64,000 bases of DNA from Toxonevra muliebris (GCA_963691655.1 OY829330.1:19462182-19526181); one strand, 5' to 3'; positions 32,501-43,065 are shown, counted from the first letter of the stretch. Program-made: numbers and translations. Notes: generated by a model from the sequence alone, not told the origin.

Positions 32501-33481
32501 AAAATGATAAATTATCAGGATATTGATCGAGAAATCAGAAAGGTGCTGTGGACAAATTTGTCATCCACCTCGATTACTTAGCTCCCCAAACTGAGCTCTA
32601 TCATTATTTGAAGAAAATGTTACAACAGCGCACAGTGCTTCGAGTAGAACAAGCTAGCTGGACAAAATTATTTTTTTACTTTTTTCTATTATTTGGGTCG
32701 AGATAAATAAAATTGTATGGAAGCAAGGGCTGCAAATGAACCCTTGAACCGCAATGGGTTAATTAATCTTGTTATATACATTGCTAACTTAAAAACGCCA
32801 ACTTAGTTAAAACGATAACTTAGTTACTAAAGCTAGAGAGCTAAGAAAACATATTTTGGAAAGAAGATTTTATGACTAACATTTAAATTACACAAAACGA
32901 AGTTACAGGTGATGCAATTGCAAAAATTAAATTTTTCTTGCAATTTTTGATTTTCCAGTGGGTTTTACTCCCAAAAGAGTAATAGATTTGTTTTTTTTTT
33001 AGGATGCAGTTTTATTCCGTAATATATTTTCTGCAAATTTTCCGTACAATGTTTTTACCATCGACGAACAGATAATTCAGAAAAAATATTATGTGCATTG
33101 AGACATGTATATTTATACATTTTATGACCTCAATATTGAAACGGATGATAGCGAAAGTCCTCTGATACATTTCTGACCACATTCCCTTTGCATACACTAT
33201 TTGCATAAAATTAAAAAAAAAAAAAACAATTGGACTTACAATTAAACTCAACAAAAATATTTATTGATTTTTCCTTAAAAACAAAGTACATTTATAGTGC
33301 TCAATTATAACACAAAAATAAACATAGAAATGAAATTAAATTTTACTCGTTGGAAATTGAGGAATATTCGCTTCACTTTTCAGCTTATTCGAGTTCTTTT
33401 CTAAAAATCGATCCTTTAATGATACTGCACCAATATGCTCTAAAAACTTTGCTATTTTTTTTTTGTAGCTCTCTTAGCGAA
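32501..33481. other. AT-rich DNA, no gene seen
   Basis: Unassigned. A frame at 33012-33254 (minus) is hydrophobic low-complexity sequence; no known family. Confidence 0.35.
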
Positions 33482-33488
33482 TAAATAG

Positions 33489-33799
33489 GTTAGGTTAGGT
33501 TGGAGTGGCTGTCGAGAGACACACTTAGGCCTGAACGGCCCATTGTGATACCACATAGTTGGACCTACAGTTTAACGCCGATTCCGAACGGCGGTGGGGC
33601 AATTTTTGATCGGCTTGGTAGTTTTGCCATTACCAACCAATGTGTGTACTTGTACACTATCTTATAATTCTCATACACTTCATATTGATAGTGAATATAA
33701 GAAAGTAATGAAAATTAACCACCAGACGAAGACGGGAATCGAACCCGAACCTCCCAGATGAAAGTCTAGTGCACTATCCACTAGGCTATCGAGGTCGTC
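33489..33799 (-). mobile_element. tRNA-derived SINE, 311 bp, with LINE-like 3' tail and 7-bp TSD
   Basis: On the minus strand a tRNA-like head begins at 33799 with an A box (TAGCCTAGTGG, complement of 33778-33788) and a B box (GGTTCGATTCC, complement of 33735-33745), the internal promoters for RNA polymerase III. A unique body follows, then a tail TATCACAATGGGCC ... GCCACTCCAACCTAACCTAACC. TAAATAG is repeated outside both ends (33482-33488 and 33800-33806). The last 65 bases match the 3' end of LINE A, as expected if that LINE's enzyme copies this SINE. The acceptor stem is imperfect, so it is not a working tRNA gene. Confidence 0.85.
33728..33799 (-). tRNA. tRNA-like head of the SINE (pseudo-tRNA)
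   Basis: A cloverleaf can be drawn with acceptor pairs GACGA/TCGTC, a D arm, a CTAGA/TCTGG anticodon stem with TTC in the loop region, and a TCGGG-TTCGATT-CCCGT arm. The anticodon loop is one base short and there are acceptor mismatches. It is nearest, by eye, to tRNA-Glu(TTC), but that parentage is uncertain. Confidence 0.5.
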
Positions 33800-33982
33800 T
33801 AAATAGAAAAGGGTTTGAATTTTTTGTAATAGAATGTCCACATTCTAGAAAATTGAAAAAAAGTTTTGTTTAACTTTGCCCAATAACAAAAATTTAAAAT
33901 GTAAAATACAAAAAATGCTTACCAACAACTTTACAGTCCATAACATTTACTCAAGGGTATTTCATAATCGGGCTAGACCGAC

Positions 33983-34282
33983 TGTTACGGAGGAACTTTA
34001 CTTTTAGGAAACCACCCAATTTTATTGAGAACAAGTCCAATTTTATTCAATTCAATTTATTCAGGGTAGGTTCAAAAATTCCTAAAAATACAAATTATTA
34101 CAAAAAAAAAGAAATTAATGTTAATAGCTTCTTACTTTAGTTCTTCGCGTGGTGAATTTGTAGGTTAAAAGAAAGATATATGTAAGTTACAAATGACAGA
34201 TAAAAAAAGTGTAAAGCAATAACTGATGACAAGTCATGCTGCGCAGGGCTACTGCTGCGATGTTGCCAGACTTTCCGCAACA
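33983..34282 (-). repeat. 3' LTR of the BEL/Pao element, 300 bp
   Basis: On the minus strand it starts TGTTGCGGAAAGTC and ends TTCCTCCGTAACA, giving short inverted ends TGTT...AACA. A polypurine tract (GAGGGGGAGTG) abuts its start at 34283-34293. AATAAA-type signals are present. No matching 5' LTR is found on the other side of the element. Confidence 0.75.
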
Positions 34283-34625
34283 CTCCCCCTCGGTATGTCG
34301 TCCTCGGGATGGCCTACCAAATCCAAAACGGCAATCTTCGTTGCGGGCCTCTCGTACATGCCAGTTTCTGTCTTCACTATTGCACTTCGCACTTGCCCAT
34401 CTGTAGACTTTCGTACTGCTACCACTCGTCCTCGAGGCCAGCAGTTCCGAGGATTTTCAGAATCCACAAGATATACGAGATCGTTGACTTCAATAGGCTT
34501 TACGTCGACAAACCATTTGCAGCGGCGTGTTATCACCGGGAGGTACTCTCGTATCCAACGTTTCCAAAAGGTATTTGCAATTATTTGGCTTGCTTGCCAG
34601 TTACGACGAGGATTCTCCAACGTCT
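34249..34625 (-). pseudogene. C-terminal region of BEL/Pao pol (DUF5641-type), frameshifted
   Basis: ENPRRNWQASQIIANTFWKR, WIREYLPVITRRCKWF and CWPRGRVVAVRKSTDGQVR are the C-terminal domain that follows integrase in Pao-type pol. In relatives a segment of 30-40 residues with a TPNHFLL-like motif stands between TYIPVDPD and NWRxSQ; here the two are fused directly, so about 100 bases are deleted along with the frame change near 34620. Confidence 0.75.
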
Positions 34626-37327
34626 GGGTCGACCGGGATGTAGGTGAGAGGGCGGGTGTTGATGCACATCTCCACTTCCAGTAGCGCCGCACGTAACAAC
34701 TCTTCTGAAGGCGTCCAAGCAGGCAGAACTTGATATAAAACGTCTTTCACTGAGCGTACAAGTCTTTCCCATACCCGTCCCATATGGGGGGATGAAGGTG
34801 GTATGAATCTCCATCGAGTAGCAGTTGAAGTGAAAGTTGCTACCATAATATCTTGATCTATCGACTTAAAGCATTCTTGTAGCTCACGTTCAGCACCTTT
34901 GAAGTTAGTGCCGTTATCGCTCCACAGATCTATAGGAACGCCACGACGAGCGATGAAGTTTTTTACAGCAATGATGCAGGAATCTGTTGAGAGCGAGCAC
35001 GCTAGCTCTATATGTACTGCGCGGGTTGTAAGGCATGTGATTAAAACGCCATAGCGTTTCTCACGGCTTCGTCTTACTGCAACCATTAGTGGCCCGAAAT
35101 AGTCGACTACTACATAAGTGAAAGGGCGGTTATATGCAGAGACTCTGGAGTCTGGCAAGGCACTCATCTTGGGGGGCTGGGCGCAAGCTAAGCGATTGCG
35201 ACAGAGCTGACAGGCGCGTTTTATTTTATTAAACACAACGCGGTGACTAGGAATCCAATATGATTGGCGCAGTTCATTTACAACAGTTTCGGAGTTGCCA
35301 TGGTGGTAGCGTAGATGATATTCGAGTACGATAAGACGAGTTACGTAGTTGTTTTTGGGAAGAATGATAGGGTCGTCATAGTAGCCGCACCTTACGCGGC
35401 CGCCTAGGCGAAGTAGTCCCACGCCATCAATAAACGGAGAGAGCCTGTAAATACAACTTGATTTGGTAATTACCTTTCCTGTTTTCAAACCCGTAATTTC
35501 GCCACCAAAGAAGTTTCGCTGGACAATGGATAGTATGAAGTGCTCAGCCCGTCTTAGGTCGTCGTTATTCACTGGTAATCGCTTACGTTTGGCGCCTTTA
35601 GTGGCTGATAGCCAGAAGTGGGCGACGCTGATCACTGTTGCTACGACACGAAGTAATTTGTGATAGCGAGAGAAACGTTCAAAATTAATGTTTAGCTGCG
35701 AAACAGTGCACACTGCTGAATGTTGTCCAACATATTGCGTTCTTAGTTCTTCGCTCGTTGATGGAGATCGCTCAGGTTCGCGAGGCCACGAAGCTTTATC
35801 TTGCAGCAAAAAGGATGGGCCATTTATCCACCGGCTGTGGTTGGATAAGTCAGGAAATTTTACCCATTTGGTGGCGTCATCGGCCACATTATCCGCAGTA
35901 GGCACCCATCTCCAAAGAGTTATATCAGATAGCTCCAAAATCTCACTAACACGGAAAGCGACGAACTGGCGGTAACGGCGTTGATCAGATCGCAACCAAG
36001 ATAGAACCGTACGTGAGTCTGTCCAAAATGTTTGAGAAGCTATAGAAATCGTCAACGATTTGGTAACGCCAACTGCCAGACGCGCGCCAAGTAAGGCAGC
36101 TTGCAGCTCTAAACGCGGTATAGACATTAGCTTAAGGGGTGCGACTCGAGTTTTGCTGCCAACGATAGTGCAACCAGTTATCGCCCGGCAGGTGTAGAGT
36201 AAATAGCTTACCGCTGCGTAGCCATTCTCACTAGCATCGACAAAGGTATGAAGTTCGATAGTATTGGGAATTGTATTTCCAGTTGAGAAGTAGCATCTCG
36301 GAATTCGTATGCACTCTACTTCGGGTAGCAGGCGTATCCAACGCAACCATTTCAAATACTGCTCGTTTGGTATAGGGTCATCCCACGAACAGCCAGCTCG
36401 CCAAGTTTCTTGCAGCATGATTTTTGCGTACATGACATAGTGAGCGATAAGACCCAAAGGATCGAAAATCGCCATGACTACGCTGAGCATTTCCCGCTTC
36501 GTTGGGTGTCGATGTCCAGCGAGAATATCACTATTTCTCATTTTCGGTGATGCCATGAATGTGAAGCAATCTTCGTTTGTGAGCCACCACATACCTAATA
36601 TTTTTTCTGCAGTTAGACCACTTTCGTCGGTAAATTTTATAGATGGTGTTGCTGCGGAACCTAATTCCTGTAATACGATGGTGGAGTTGGACACCCAATT
36701 TCGAATTTCGAAGCCGGCCTGAGAATGAACGTAGTGTACATCGCGAGCAAGTCGTACTGCCTCAGCCTCCGTGTCTACCGAGTCAAGCATGTCATCCACA
36801 TAATGATTATCGATTATGCTTTCAACTGCTCGGGGATATTTACCTTCAAACTGTTTGGCGTTTAAGTTTTTTACAAACTGAGCACAGCTCGGCGAACAGC
36901 TGGCACCGAATGTCATTACCTGCAAGACGTAAATATTCGGTAGCGTGGCGCCATCTGCAAACCATAGAAAGCGCTGATAATGCTGATCCACCTCTCGTAC
37001 ACGCACCTGGTGAAACATCTCTGCTATATCGCCACAAACAGCGATACGTCTTTGGCGAAATCTACGCAGGACGCAGACTAGCGAGCTCAGCTGATCAGGC
37101 CCCTTGAGAAGTACTGAATTAAGAGAAATATTATTTACTTTGGCCGCTGCATCCCACACCAACCGTATTTTGCCCGGTTTATTAGGATTCGTCACGGGAA
37201 AAATAGGAAGGTACCAGCAGTGCTCTGATTTCAACTCTTCGTCACGTAGCAATCTTGCGTATCCCTTTTTGATGTAGTTTCTAATTTTTTCTTCTAGTAC
37301 AGCAGCAAGATCAGGGTCCTTACTCAT
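34601..37327 (-). CDS. BEL/Pao pol: reverse transcriptase, RNase H, integrase (908 aa, N-terminally incomplete)
   Basis: Visible in order: RT from about residue 20 with CGDIAEMFHQVRV (first Asp at 100) and NHYVDDMLDS (YVDD at 176-179); a Pao-specific region; RNase H with FVDASENGY (Asp 363), RLELQAALLGA and WTDSRTVLSWL (Asp 437); an integrase zinc-binding HHCC block around 671-709; the integrase core with VDYFGPL (Asp 742), WSDNGTNFKGAE (Asp 804) and SPHMGRVWERL (Glu 854). All these catalytic residues are present. The N-terminal aspartic protease and the gag linkage are absent, and the frame ends early at 34601 by a frameshift. The methionine start is arbitrary because the original start was in gag. 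Confidence 0.9.
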   Translation of the reverse strand: MSKDPDLAAVLEEKIRNYIKKGYARLLRDEELKSEHCWYLPIFPVTNPNKPGKIRLVWDAAAKVNNISLNSVLLKGPDQLSSLVCVLRRFRQRRIAVCGDIAEMFHQVRVREVDQHYQRFLWFADGATLPNIYVLQVMTFGASCSPSCAQFVKNLNAKQFEGKYPRAVESIIDNHYVDDMLDSVDTEAEAVRLARDVHYVHSQAGFEIRNWVSNSTIVLQELGSAATPSIKFTDESGLTAEKILGMWWLTNEDCFTFMASPKMRNSDILAGHRHPTKREMLSVVMAIFDPLGLIAHYVMYAKIMLQETWRAGCSWDDPIPNEQYLKWLRWIRLLPEVECIRIPRCYFSTGNTIPNTIELHTFVDASENGYAAVSYLLYTCRAITGCTIVGSKTRVAPLKLMSIPRLELQAALLGARLAVGVTKSLTISIASQTFWTDSRTVLSWLRSDQRRYRQFVAFRVSEILELSDITLWRWVPTADNVADDATKWVKFPDLSNHSRWINGPSFLLQDKASWPREPERSPSTSEELRTQYVGQHSAVCTVSQLNINFERFSRYHKLLRVVATVISVAHFWLSATKGAKRKRLPVNNDDLRRAEHFILSIVQRNFFGGEITGLKTGKVITKSSCIYRLSPFIDGVGLLRLGGRVRCGYYDDPIILPKNNYVTRLIVLEYHLRYHHGNSETVVNELRQSYWIPSHRVVFNKIKRACQLCRNRLACAQPPKMSALPDSRVSAYNRPFTYVVVDYFGPLMVAVRRSREKRYGVLITCLTTRAVHIELACSLSTDSCIIAVKNFIARRGVPIDLWSDNGTNFKGAERELQECFKSIDQDIMVATFTSTATRWRFIPPSSPHMGRVWERLVRSVKDVLYQVLPAWTPSEELLRAALLEVEMCINTRPLTYIPVDPDVGESSS

Positions 37328-37339
37328 TTTTTGTCGCAG

Positions 37340-37600
37340 ACAATTAGCTATGATAGCTTATCTGCGCCTCTTCATCACGCTTGAAAAGCTCTTGTTTTTC
37401 TAACTCCGCTAGCAGTTCTTGCTTTTTTTGAATAATGCGCAGTTCTTCTTCAAGAAGCTGCATACGTTGTCGAAAGCAACGACCACGTGTCAAAATTACC
37501 TCAGATGCTACGGGGGCGGGAGAGGCCCCCAGAGAAACAAGAGTTTTAGAGTATTTAAGGATGTAGTCTGGTGTTCGAGTTTCAATAAATCGATTATATT
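37340..37600 (-). pseudogene. BEL/Pao gag N-terminal coiled-coil remnant
   Basis: The minus strand reads RQRMQLLEEELRIIQKKQEL followed by LLAELEKQELFKRDEEAQIS, a charged heptad-like segment as found at the start of BEL/Pao gag. It stops at 37340 just before pol. Most of gag is therefore missing. Its beginning near 37600 is not defined. Confidence 0.5.
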
Positions 37601-37839
37601 TTTAATGCATTTCAAAAGAACAATATATTAAGATTATATTGCAAAAATTTCAGACCCAAATTCAAAATATTAACAAAGTTATAGCACATAATCGAGAGCG
37701 CCTCAGGCGTAGGACTGAATTTTACAAAAGCAATTTGCTGTGAAATGAAAAAGTTGGGTGTGGTAGGATTGAATTTTATGTGTGGTAGGACTGAATTAAT
37801 TGAAAACCATTTTTAAAAATACTTGACTTCGGTTAAAAG

Positions 37840-38413
37840 GACAACAACTATTTCGTATTTGGAAATAAAATATGCAACCAAACGTATAGCATGCTAATGG
37901 GCAACCCACTATCGCCAGCAATCGCTGACATAGTTTTTGACAACTTACTAGACCACGCAATAAAAGAATTGAACAAAAAAGGAATAATTAATGGAAAAGA
38001 TAAAGATGACGTCATAAAAGAATTTAATAACTATCACAAAAAACTACAGTTCACAATGGAAATTGAAAAAGACCGCACAATATCATATCTTGACACAAAA
38101 TTATACAGATGAAATAAAAATACAGCTTTAAACTGGTACATGAAACCCACAGCATCAGGACAAATAATAAACCATTTTTCAAAAGACAATTTAATAGCAA
38201 AGGTACTATCTTTAAGCGATAAACAATTTCACAAGGACAACATAAACAAAATTAAAACAATACTCAAAATTAATGACTACCCACTACAAATAATAAATAC
38301 CTTAATAAGAAATAACTTATTTAAACTTAACAAAAAAATCCAACAAACAATTGACAAATCACTTAAATCTGGCAGGACTAAAAAATATTTTGGAGTTCCA
38401 TACATACCAAAAC
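37840..38413 (+). pseudogene. Penelope-like reverse transcriptase, catalytic motif deleted
   Basis: The frame reads YFVFGNKICNQTYSMLMGNP, LSPAIADIVFDNLLDHAIKE, then directly DDVIKEFNNYHKKLQFTMEI and, after a stop at 38110, NWYMKPTASGQIINHFSKDN and the C-terminal helices to VPYIPKL. These are the later RT and thumb blocks of Penelope-like elements. In the family a YxDD motif lies between the LLD helix and the ExFNxYHxxLQFT block; here about 25-30 residues including it are gone. The GIY-YIG endonuclease is not present. It ends at a fragment of a hAT-type end (38414-38450). Confidence 0.8.
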
Positions 38414-38450
38414 TCCCCGATTCCCCGCAAATTGGCATCGCTGATACATA
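38414..38450 (-). repeat. Fragment of a hAT-type end (38761 family)
   Basis: CCCCGATTCCCCGCAAATTG...GCATCGCTG is the reverse complement of the first bases of the element at 38761. The rest of this copy is absent. 38451-38752 between the two is unassigned and includes a (CT)n run at 38723-38735. Confidence 0.6.
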
Positions 38451-38760
38451 GGCACAACAAAAAGACTTTTGGGAACCAGAATAGCGGAACAGCAGGCAGA
38501 CATAAAGAGGGAAAAAACAACAACAGCACTAGCACAACTCTCAGTGACACTTTTTTGCAACTTTTTGAAATTTATCAACGGCCACGCTGGTGTCGACAAC
38601 CGTCGCTGTCAAACCATCGGTATTGCACCTCGTTGCAGGTTTCTACGATTTTTTGTTTCGATTCCAGCAAAAACAAAAACAAAAAGTTCGTTATTGTTTG
38701 TTTTTGTTCTGTGCTTATATCTTCTCTCTCTCTCATTTGTCTTTGAATTTGTGTGTGTAT

Positions 38761-39836
38761 CAGCGATGCCAACTTGTGGGGAATTCCCCGATTTGCGGGG
38801 AATTTTTCTTAGTGAGGGGAATCGGGGAATGAGCTGTTTTTTGCGGGGAATTTGAAACCGTTCAGCTTTCAATATTAAAATACCCCAAACAGTATGTAGA
38901 ATATTTTTTGCCAAATTTTATATTCCTAAATACAATTCTGGCACATTCGCAACCCACACCATATAAACATTGCTTTATGCAACACTGTTTACGTTTAGTA
39001 TTCAAACAGTTCAACACAATCGCGCAGTGCTTCTGCTTCTCTTTCTAATTAATAACTGTTAGTTCTTGGTGACTGTAACCTATAAACCTGCAAGCTATTA
39101 TAAAGAAGTAGTATATTTTATATGTTTAAAACCGATAGTCAAAACTTTAAACCAGTTTTTCTCAAAACAAAGTTTTTGCCATTGGCGTGCACGATAACTG
39201 AAATTTAAATATGTTCTTCTACATAACAATGGCCCCAGGATATAAGTTTGGTTAATTTTTTCCTCAATTTAGAACTTTGTTTTTACGAAAAAAGTCAAAT
39301 TTTTGAGAAAACTAATTTTTGCGGTCTTCTATTTTGGGAATTGTTGGTCAAACAAAATAATCTTAATATGTCCTGAAAGTACAGTTATAATTTTTCGAAT
39401 GGTATTTTTTTTAGATGTTCCAGTGAGCCGCAATCACGCACGCTATTGCGTTTAACAATTTTCAAAACGTCTTCCATGAAGCTGCAAAAAAACTCTTTAT
39501 ATAATTTTTTTTTTAATTATTACAAAATTTTTTTCTTCTTGTACTTGAAGTCTTTAAATAGATGTCAGAAAATTTTTTTTTATCAATTTATCAATCCGAA
39601 AAAAATTGATAAAAAACTTTTAACCAAGAAAGTGCAGGGCCCCTTAAAATAACTCTGACCGAGAGCAACTCTAAGCCTACGTAAAGGGTATTTTTCGTTT
39701 ATATAAAATGTTTATATGAAAAGTGCGTATCGTACTGTTATAATATGAAATTACACGGGTGCGGGGAATTTGGTCGAAAATCGGGGAATTTCGCGAGAGT
39801 TATCGGGGAGAAAGAAAAAATGAGTTGGAATCCCTG
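38761..39836. mobile_element. hAT-type non-autonomous element, 1,076 bp, with 8-bp TSD
   Basis: The left end is CAGCGATGCCAACTTGT and the right end, inverted, CAGGGATTCCAACTCAT. GTGTGTAT flanks both (38753-38760 and 39837-39844). GGGGAATCGGGGAAT-type blocks repeat near both ends. No transposase frame remains. A second, interrupted copy lies at 5148-7798, and a terminal fragment at 38414. TIR starting CAG and an 8-bp duplication fit the hAT superfamily. Confidence 0.8.
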
Positions 39837-39864
39837 GTGTGTATACACATATCCATATATTCTA

Positions 39865-39955
39865 CTCCCGCTAATGCAATGAATTTTACAACGATGAATG
39901 CAATGCTTTGATCAATGAATAAAATTGAAAAACTTCCGATGCTAATATTTTAAAT
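39865..39955 (+). repeat. Dispersed repeat shared with 62952-63042
   Basis: ACTCCCGCTAATGCAATGAA...GCAATGCTTTGATCAATGA...CTTCCGATGCTAATATTTT matches ACTCCCGCTTAAGCCATGAT and what follows at the second site. No ends or coding potential. Confidence 0.6.
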
Positions 39956-40096
39956 ATTATTATATTTATATATATTTTAGATACTTCATATTGCATTGTC
40001 TTCCAGTTCTGAACTATATTTGAAATTTCAAGTCTCTAGCTCATCGGGAAGTTAGTTTAAAATCGATTGCAAAATTTGTATCGAACATTTGAACTA

Positions 40097-40265
40097 TTTC
40101 TCCCTATGTTCATGCAATACTATACAAATTATTTTCTTATAAATTCTCACCTAAAAATTTAACTATGAAAGTACAACTCTGTTGCAAAAACAAATGTTTT
40201 CCCAATTGTCAAAGTTCCTCTTACTTGTCAAAATGCATCTACCTTCTTAATTCTTCAGCCATGGT
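40097..40265 (-). repeat. Partial copy of the 56818 hAT-type MITE
   Basis: The reverse complement matches 56818-56990: AAGGTAGATGCATTTTGACA, AGTAAGAGGAACTTTGACAA and TTGGGAAAACATTT. Its terminus CCATGG(C)TGAAG ends near 40264. The other end is missing. Confidence 0.65.
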
Positions 40266-40364
40266 AGAGTGGGGATTTTCACGCACACCAGCTTGATTGC
40301 TACCGAAATTTTGTTGAGATTGATTTTGTACTGTTTTCTTTTTAATGTAAACGAAAAGGTAGAT

Positions 40365-40885
40365 TCAAACATATCTATATTGTTTATGTTTTGCATTGCG
40401 CTATAAAAGCAACAGATGACGTTGCTATTGATATATTCGTATTTATGTTTAGCATAGTGCTATCAACAGATGTAAATTTGTTATCTTTTTGACGCACTAA
40501 ATATTTGAGAAGACGTTTTGTTTTTGACGTTATTTTCATAATATTAGTTCATTCGAGTATATTTATATTGTTTATGTTTTGTGTTGCGCTAGCAACAGAT
40601 GGCATTGCTATTGATATGTGAGTATTTATGTTTTTCATAGTGCCAACAGATGGCGTTGCTATAGAAAACTATTTTAATAAAAGAAAATAAATAGTTTTTG
40701 ATGTACAACACTTACTTGTATTAAACAAGTCATAACGCGCTGTAAGTTTTTTATCTTTTTGTCGCACTAAATATTTGTGAAAACGTTTTGCTTTTGTTGT
40801 TCTTTTCATTATAGTAGTAGATTCAAATATATTTGAATTGTTTATGTTTTTATAGTACTATGAAGTCAACAGATGGCGTTATAAA
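40365..40885 (+). repeat. Degenerate direct repeats with AACAGATGGCGTTGCTAT
   Basis: ATTGTTTATGTTTTG(C/T) followed by CAACAGATGxCxTTGCTATT recurs near 40378, 40566 and, less fully, 40838. TCTTTTTGxCGCACTAAATA recurs at 40483 and 40755, 272 bases apart. No gene seen. Confidence 0.6.
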
Positions 40886-42285
40886 TGTATCGACTCATCT
40901 CTTTCTCACTCATTGCAGATCTGTCATTGATGTTCTATTGTGAAAACAAATATTCTTCTTTGCACACAAATAACGCTCATACGTATTCTAAAAAATAATC
41001 ACTTAAAAATTGTTTTCAGTAAATTTTTGTTTAATTTGAGGGATTTTCAACATTTTTCATTTCTACATCTCTTTTGTTTTTCACTTCGCTATTTAATAAC
41101 CCCAAATGGAAGCATTGTGGTTGTGGAATTAAAAAGTTTCCGTCCCCGTTCTTCTTCTTATTTTAACGGCTTCCGTCCCCAATTTCTGTTTCCTGTTCAG
41201 TTTACCCCAAGGCGGATTTAACATGGTGGTAGCAGCATTACAACAAGTACAACGTAACAATAACAACACGCTACTTTGTTGTTGCTAAAAATCGTAATTG
41301 TCAAAAGCACAAGAACAAATGCATGGAAAAAAAAGCAAAGATTTTGACAGTTAAGATTATCTTCATATAAAAAAAATTAGAGAAGAAGAAGACAGAGCTG
41401 ACGCTGCTATCACCTGTTATAATTTCGCCATGGTTTGCCCCTTAAAGCGCCCCCAAAGAAGTTTCACTTCAATGGACGACCAGAAAATGAAAAATTTTTA
41501 TTGTGTTATCACCGATGTGAACGCAACGACGTGTACGAAAACAACTCAAGTCTGATAGCAAAGAACATAGTGGATATTTAAAAACAAAAAAAGACCGTTA
41601 GGCGCAACAGTGAGTGCCCTTCGACCAAAACAAAACCATATCGGCTGATGATACCATTTGAGCAAAATTATTAACCTAGTTTATGCTAAAGGGGTCATTC
41701 AGCAGTTATATAGAAATTCCAGCATATCTGTAGTAAAAAGGAATAACTTTTAAGTGTTTTTTTTTATTGAACAATTTTATTAGAATTCAGTTGAATTATA
41801 GAAACAGTATTCCAGGAGGCTCTATATTCATATCAAAGACCATTCTTGAAATTATATCTAAAAATTATAATTATAAATTATATCCCAAAAATTACATAGT
41901 GTTACAAAATTTAGTGAAGTAGATATACCTGGGAAGTCATACTTTTTTTCTTGTAGGTCTTGTCGAGTAAAACAAGAGTCTGTACTTGAAATTTTCCAAA
42001 CACCCCCAAAATCTTGATTTACCGTTAAAAAACCGGTTTTGGGTACCTTTGGGACTTATAAGCCTGTAACTTAGTTGATTATCAACATATTTTCAGTTTC
42101 TTACCGATTTTAAAAAAAGGAACTTAGACCATTTGAATGATATATCTCTTATTTAAGAAAACTTGAGAAATCTGTATGTAATTGTCCAGCAAACACAATT
42201 TTTTTCATTTATTTTGCCTTTTCTCAACTTTGACGGTGTTTGTACACACTATTTTATAAAGAAGCTATAATACTTATGTATTTAT
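40886..42285. other. No gene seen
   Basis: A 93-codon frame at 40940-41221 and a mildly GC-rich segment around 41395-41640 were inspected; neither shows a recognisable domain or splice structure. Confidence 0.35.
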
Positions 42286-42489
42286 TCTAAAAACACGTTT
42301 ATTAGCGAGTAATACGCAAGTTTATTTTTGAAAATCGGTAAGTAATTGACTGAGTTATTAAACTTTTTATGAAAACAAAATTTTTGCAAAAATATAATTT
42401 TTGGCCATTCAACTCAAAAATGTGTGATTAACCGTTATTTCTTTAACTTCAGCACTATCAGTTTCTCGTTGAGTGACCAACAGTATTAT

Positions 42490-43065
42490 GAAATCATTTT
42501 TATTTTATTTTTTCCATCGAAGCGCTTTCCAATTTCAGCCATTTCTTAGTGATAATGTTCGCCTTGTTCATCGCTGAACTAGCCCAGGTTATCTGAAAAG
42601 AAGTCCAAATGCGAATGCAAGAAATTAATTTTTAAGGACATGTTAAAGACCATTTTACCATATGCCCTTAAAAATTCATTCACAACCGTGACGTAGTCGT
42701 CACTTCCGTGATTACCAAGAAAATTATCGTATAGCGCAACAAAACTCTTCCATGCACGTTTTTCAGTTCTATTGAAAAGCTGTTCATAAAGTTCACATCG
42801 CTCATAATTTTACGAATTTGATATCCAATGAAAATACCCAAAATTCATCAATGAGATAAACACGATGAAAAAGTATCAAATATGGAAACAAATAAATTAA
42901 TACCTCCTTACATTTTGGCTTCATTTAGCTTTGGGAACACTGATTTAAGATGACAAAATGCGTCGCCGTTTACATCCAATTTTTCAACAAATTGTTTCAT
43001 ATATCCTAACTTTAGATGCAATGGTGACAGAACAACATCAACTAATAGGGGGTTCAAAACGTTTT
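42490..43065 (-). pseudogene. Widespread uncharacterised ORF (LHSHLDFF family), copy 1
   Basis: On the minus strand: SPLHLKLGYMKQFVEKLDVN with DAFCHLKSVFPKLNEAK (43.06-42.90 kb), a broken middle with a GIFIGYQIRKIM-like block, RAWKSFVALYDNFLGNHGSD, DDYVTVVNEFLRAYGKMVFN, MSLKINFLHSHLDFFSDNLG, stop, FSDEQGEHYH, stop, EMAEIGKRFDGK. I recognise these blocks as a protein found in multiple copies in many insects and some other animals and normally left unnamed; I know of no demonstrated function. Stops and frameshifts show this copy is dead. Its repeat-like occurrence suggests a transposon protein. Confidence 0.65.

Larger units (their letters stand above)
33983..37600 (-). mobile_element. BEL/Pao LTR retrotransposon, 5'-truncated with internal deletions
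   Basis: Order on the minus strand: a gag N-terminal coiled coil (about 37.6-37.34 kb), a junction where the rest of gag and the protease are missing, a long pol frame (37327-34601), a C-terminal DUF5641-type region in another frame, polypurine tract and 3' LTR. Most of pol is open, so this is the youngest-looking retroelement here, yet it lacks a 5' LTR, most of gag and protease. It lies in the presumed receptor intron, in antisense. Confidence 0.85.

Noticed and set aside
33728..33799. Functional tRNA-Glu gene
   Set aside because: The anticodon loop is short, the acceptor stem has mismatches and it is the head of a SINE with target duplications.
35463..37107. Several plus-strand frames of 60-154 codons
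   Set aside because: All are antisense shadows of the BEL/Pao pol frame.
38469..38914. Overlapping frames on both strands (80-131 codons)
   Set aside because: They run across the junction of the Penelope relic, unassigned DNA and a hAT-type end, with no domain.
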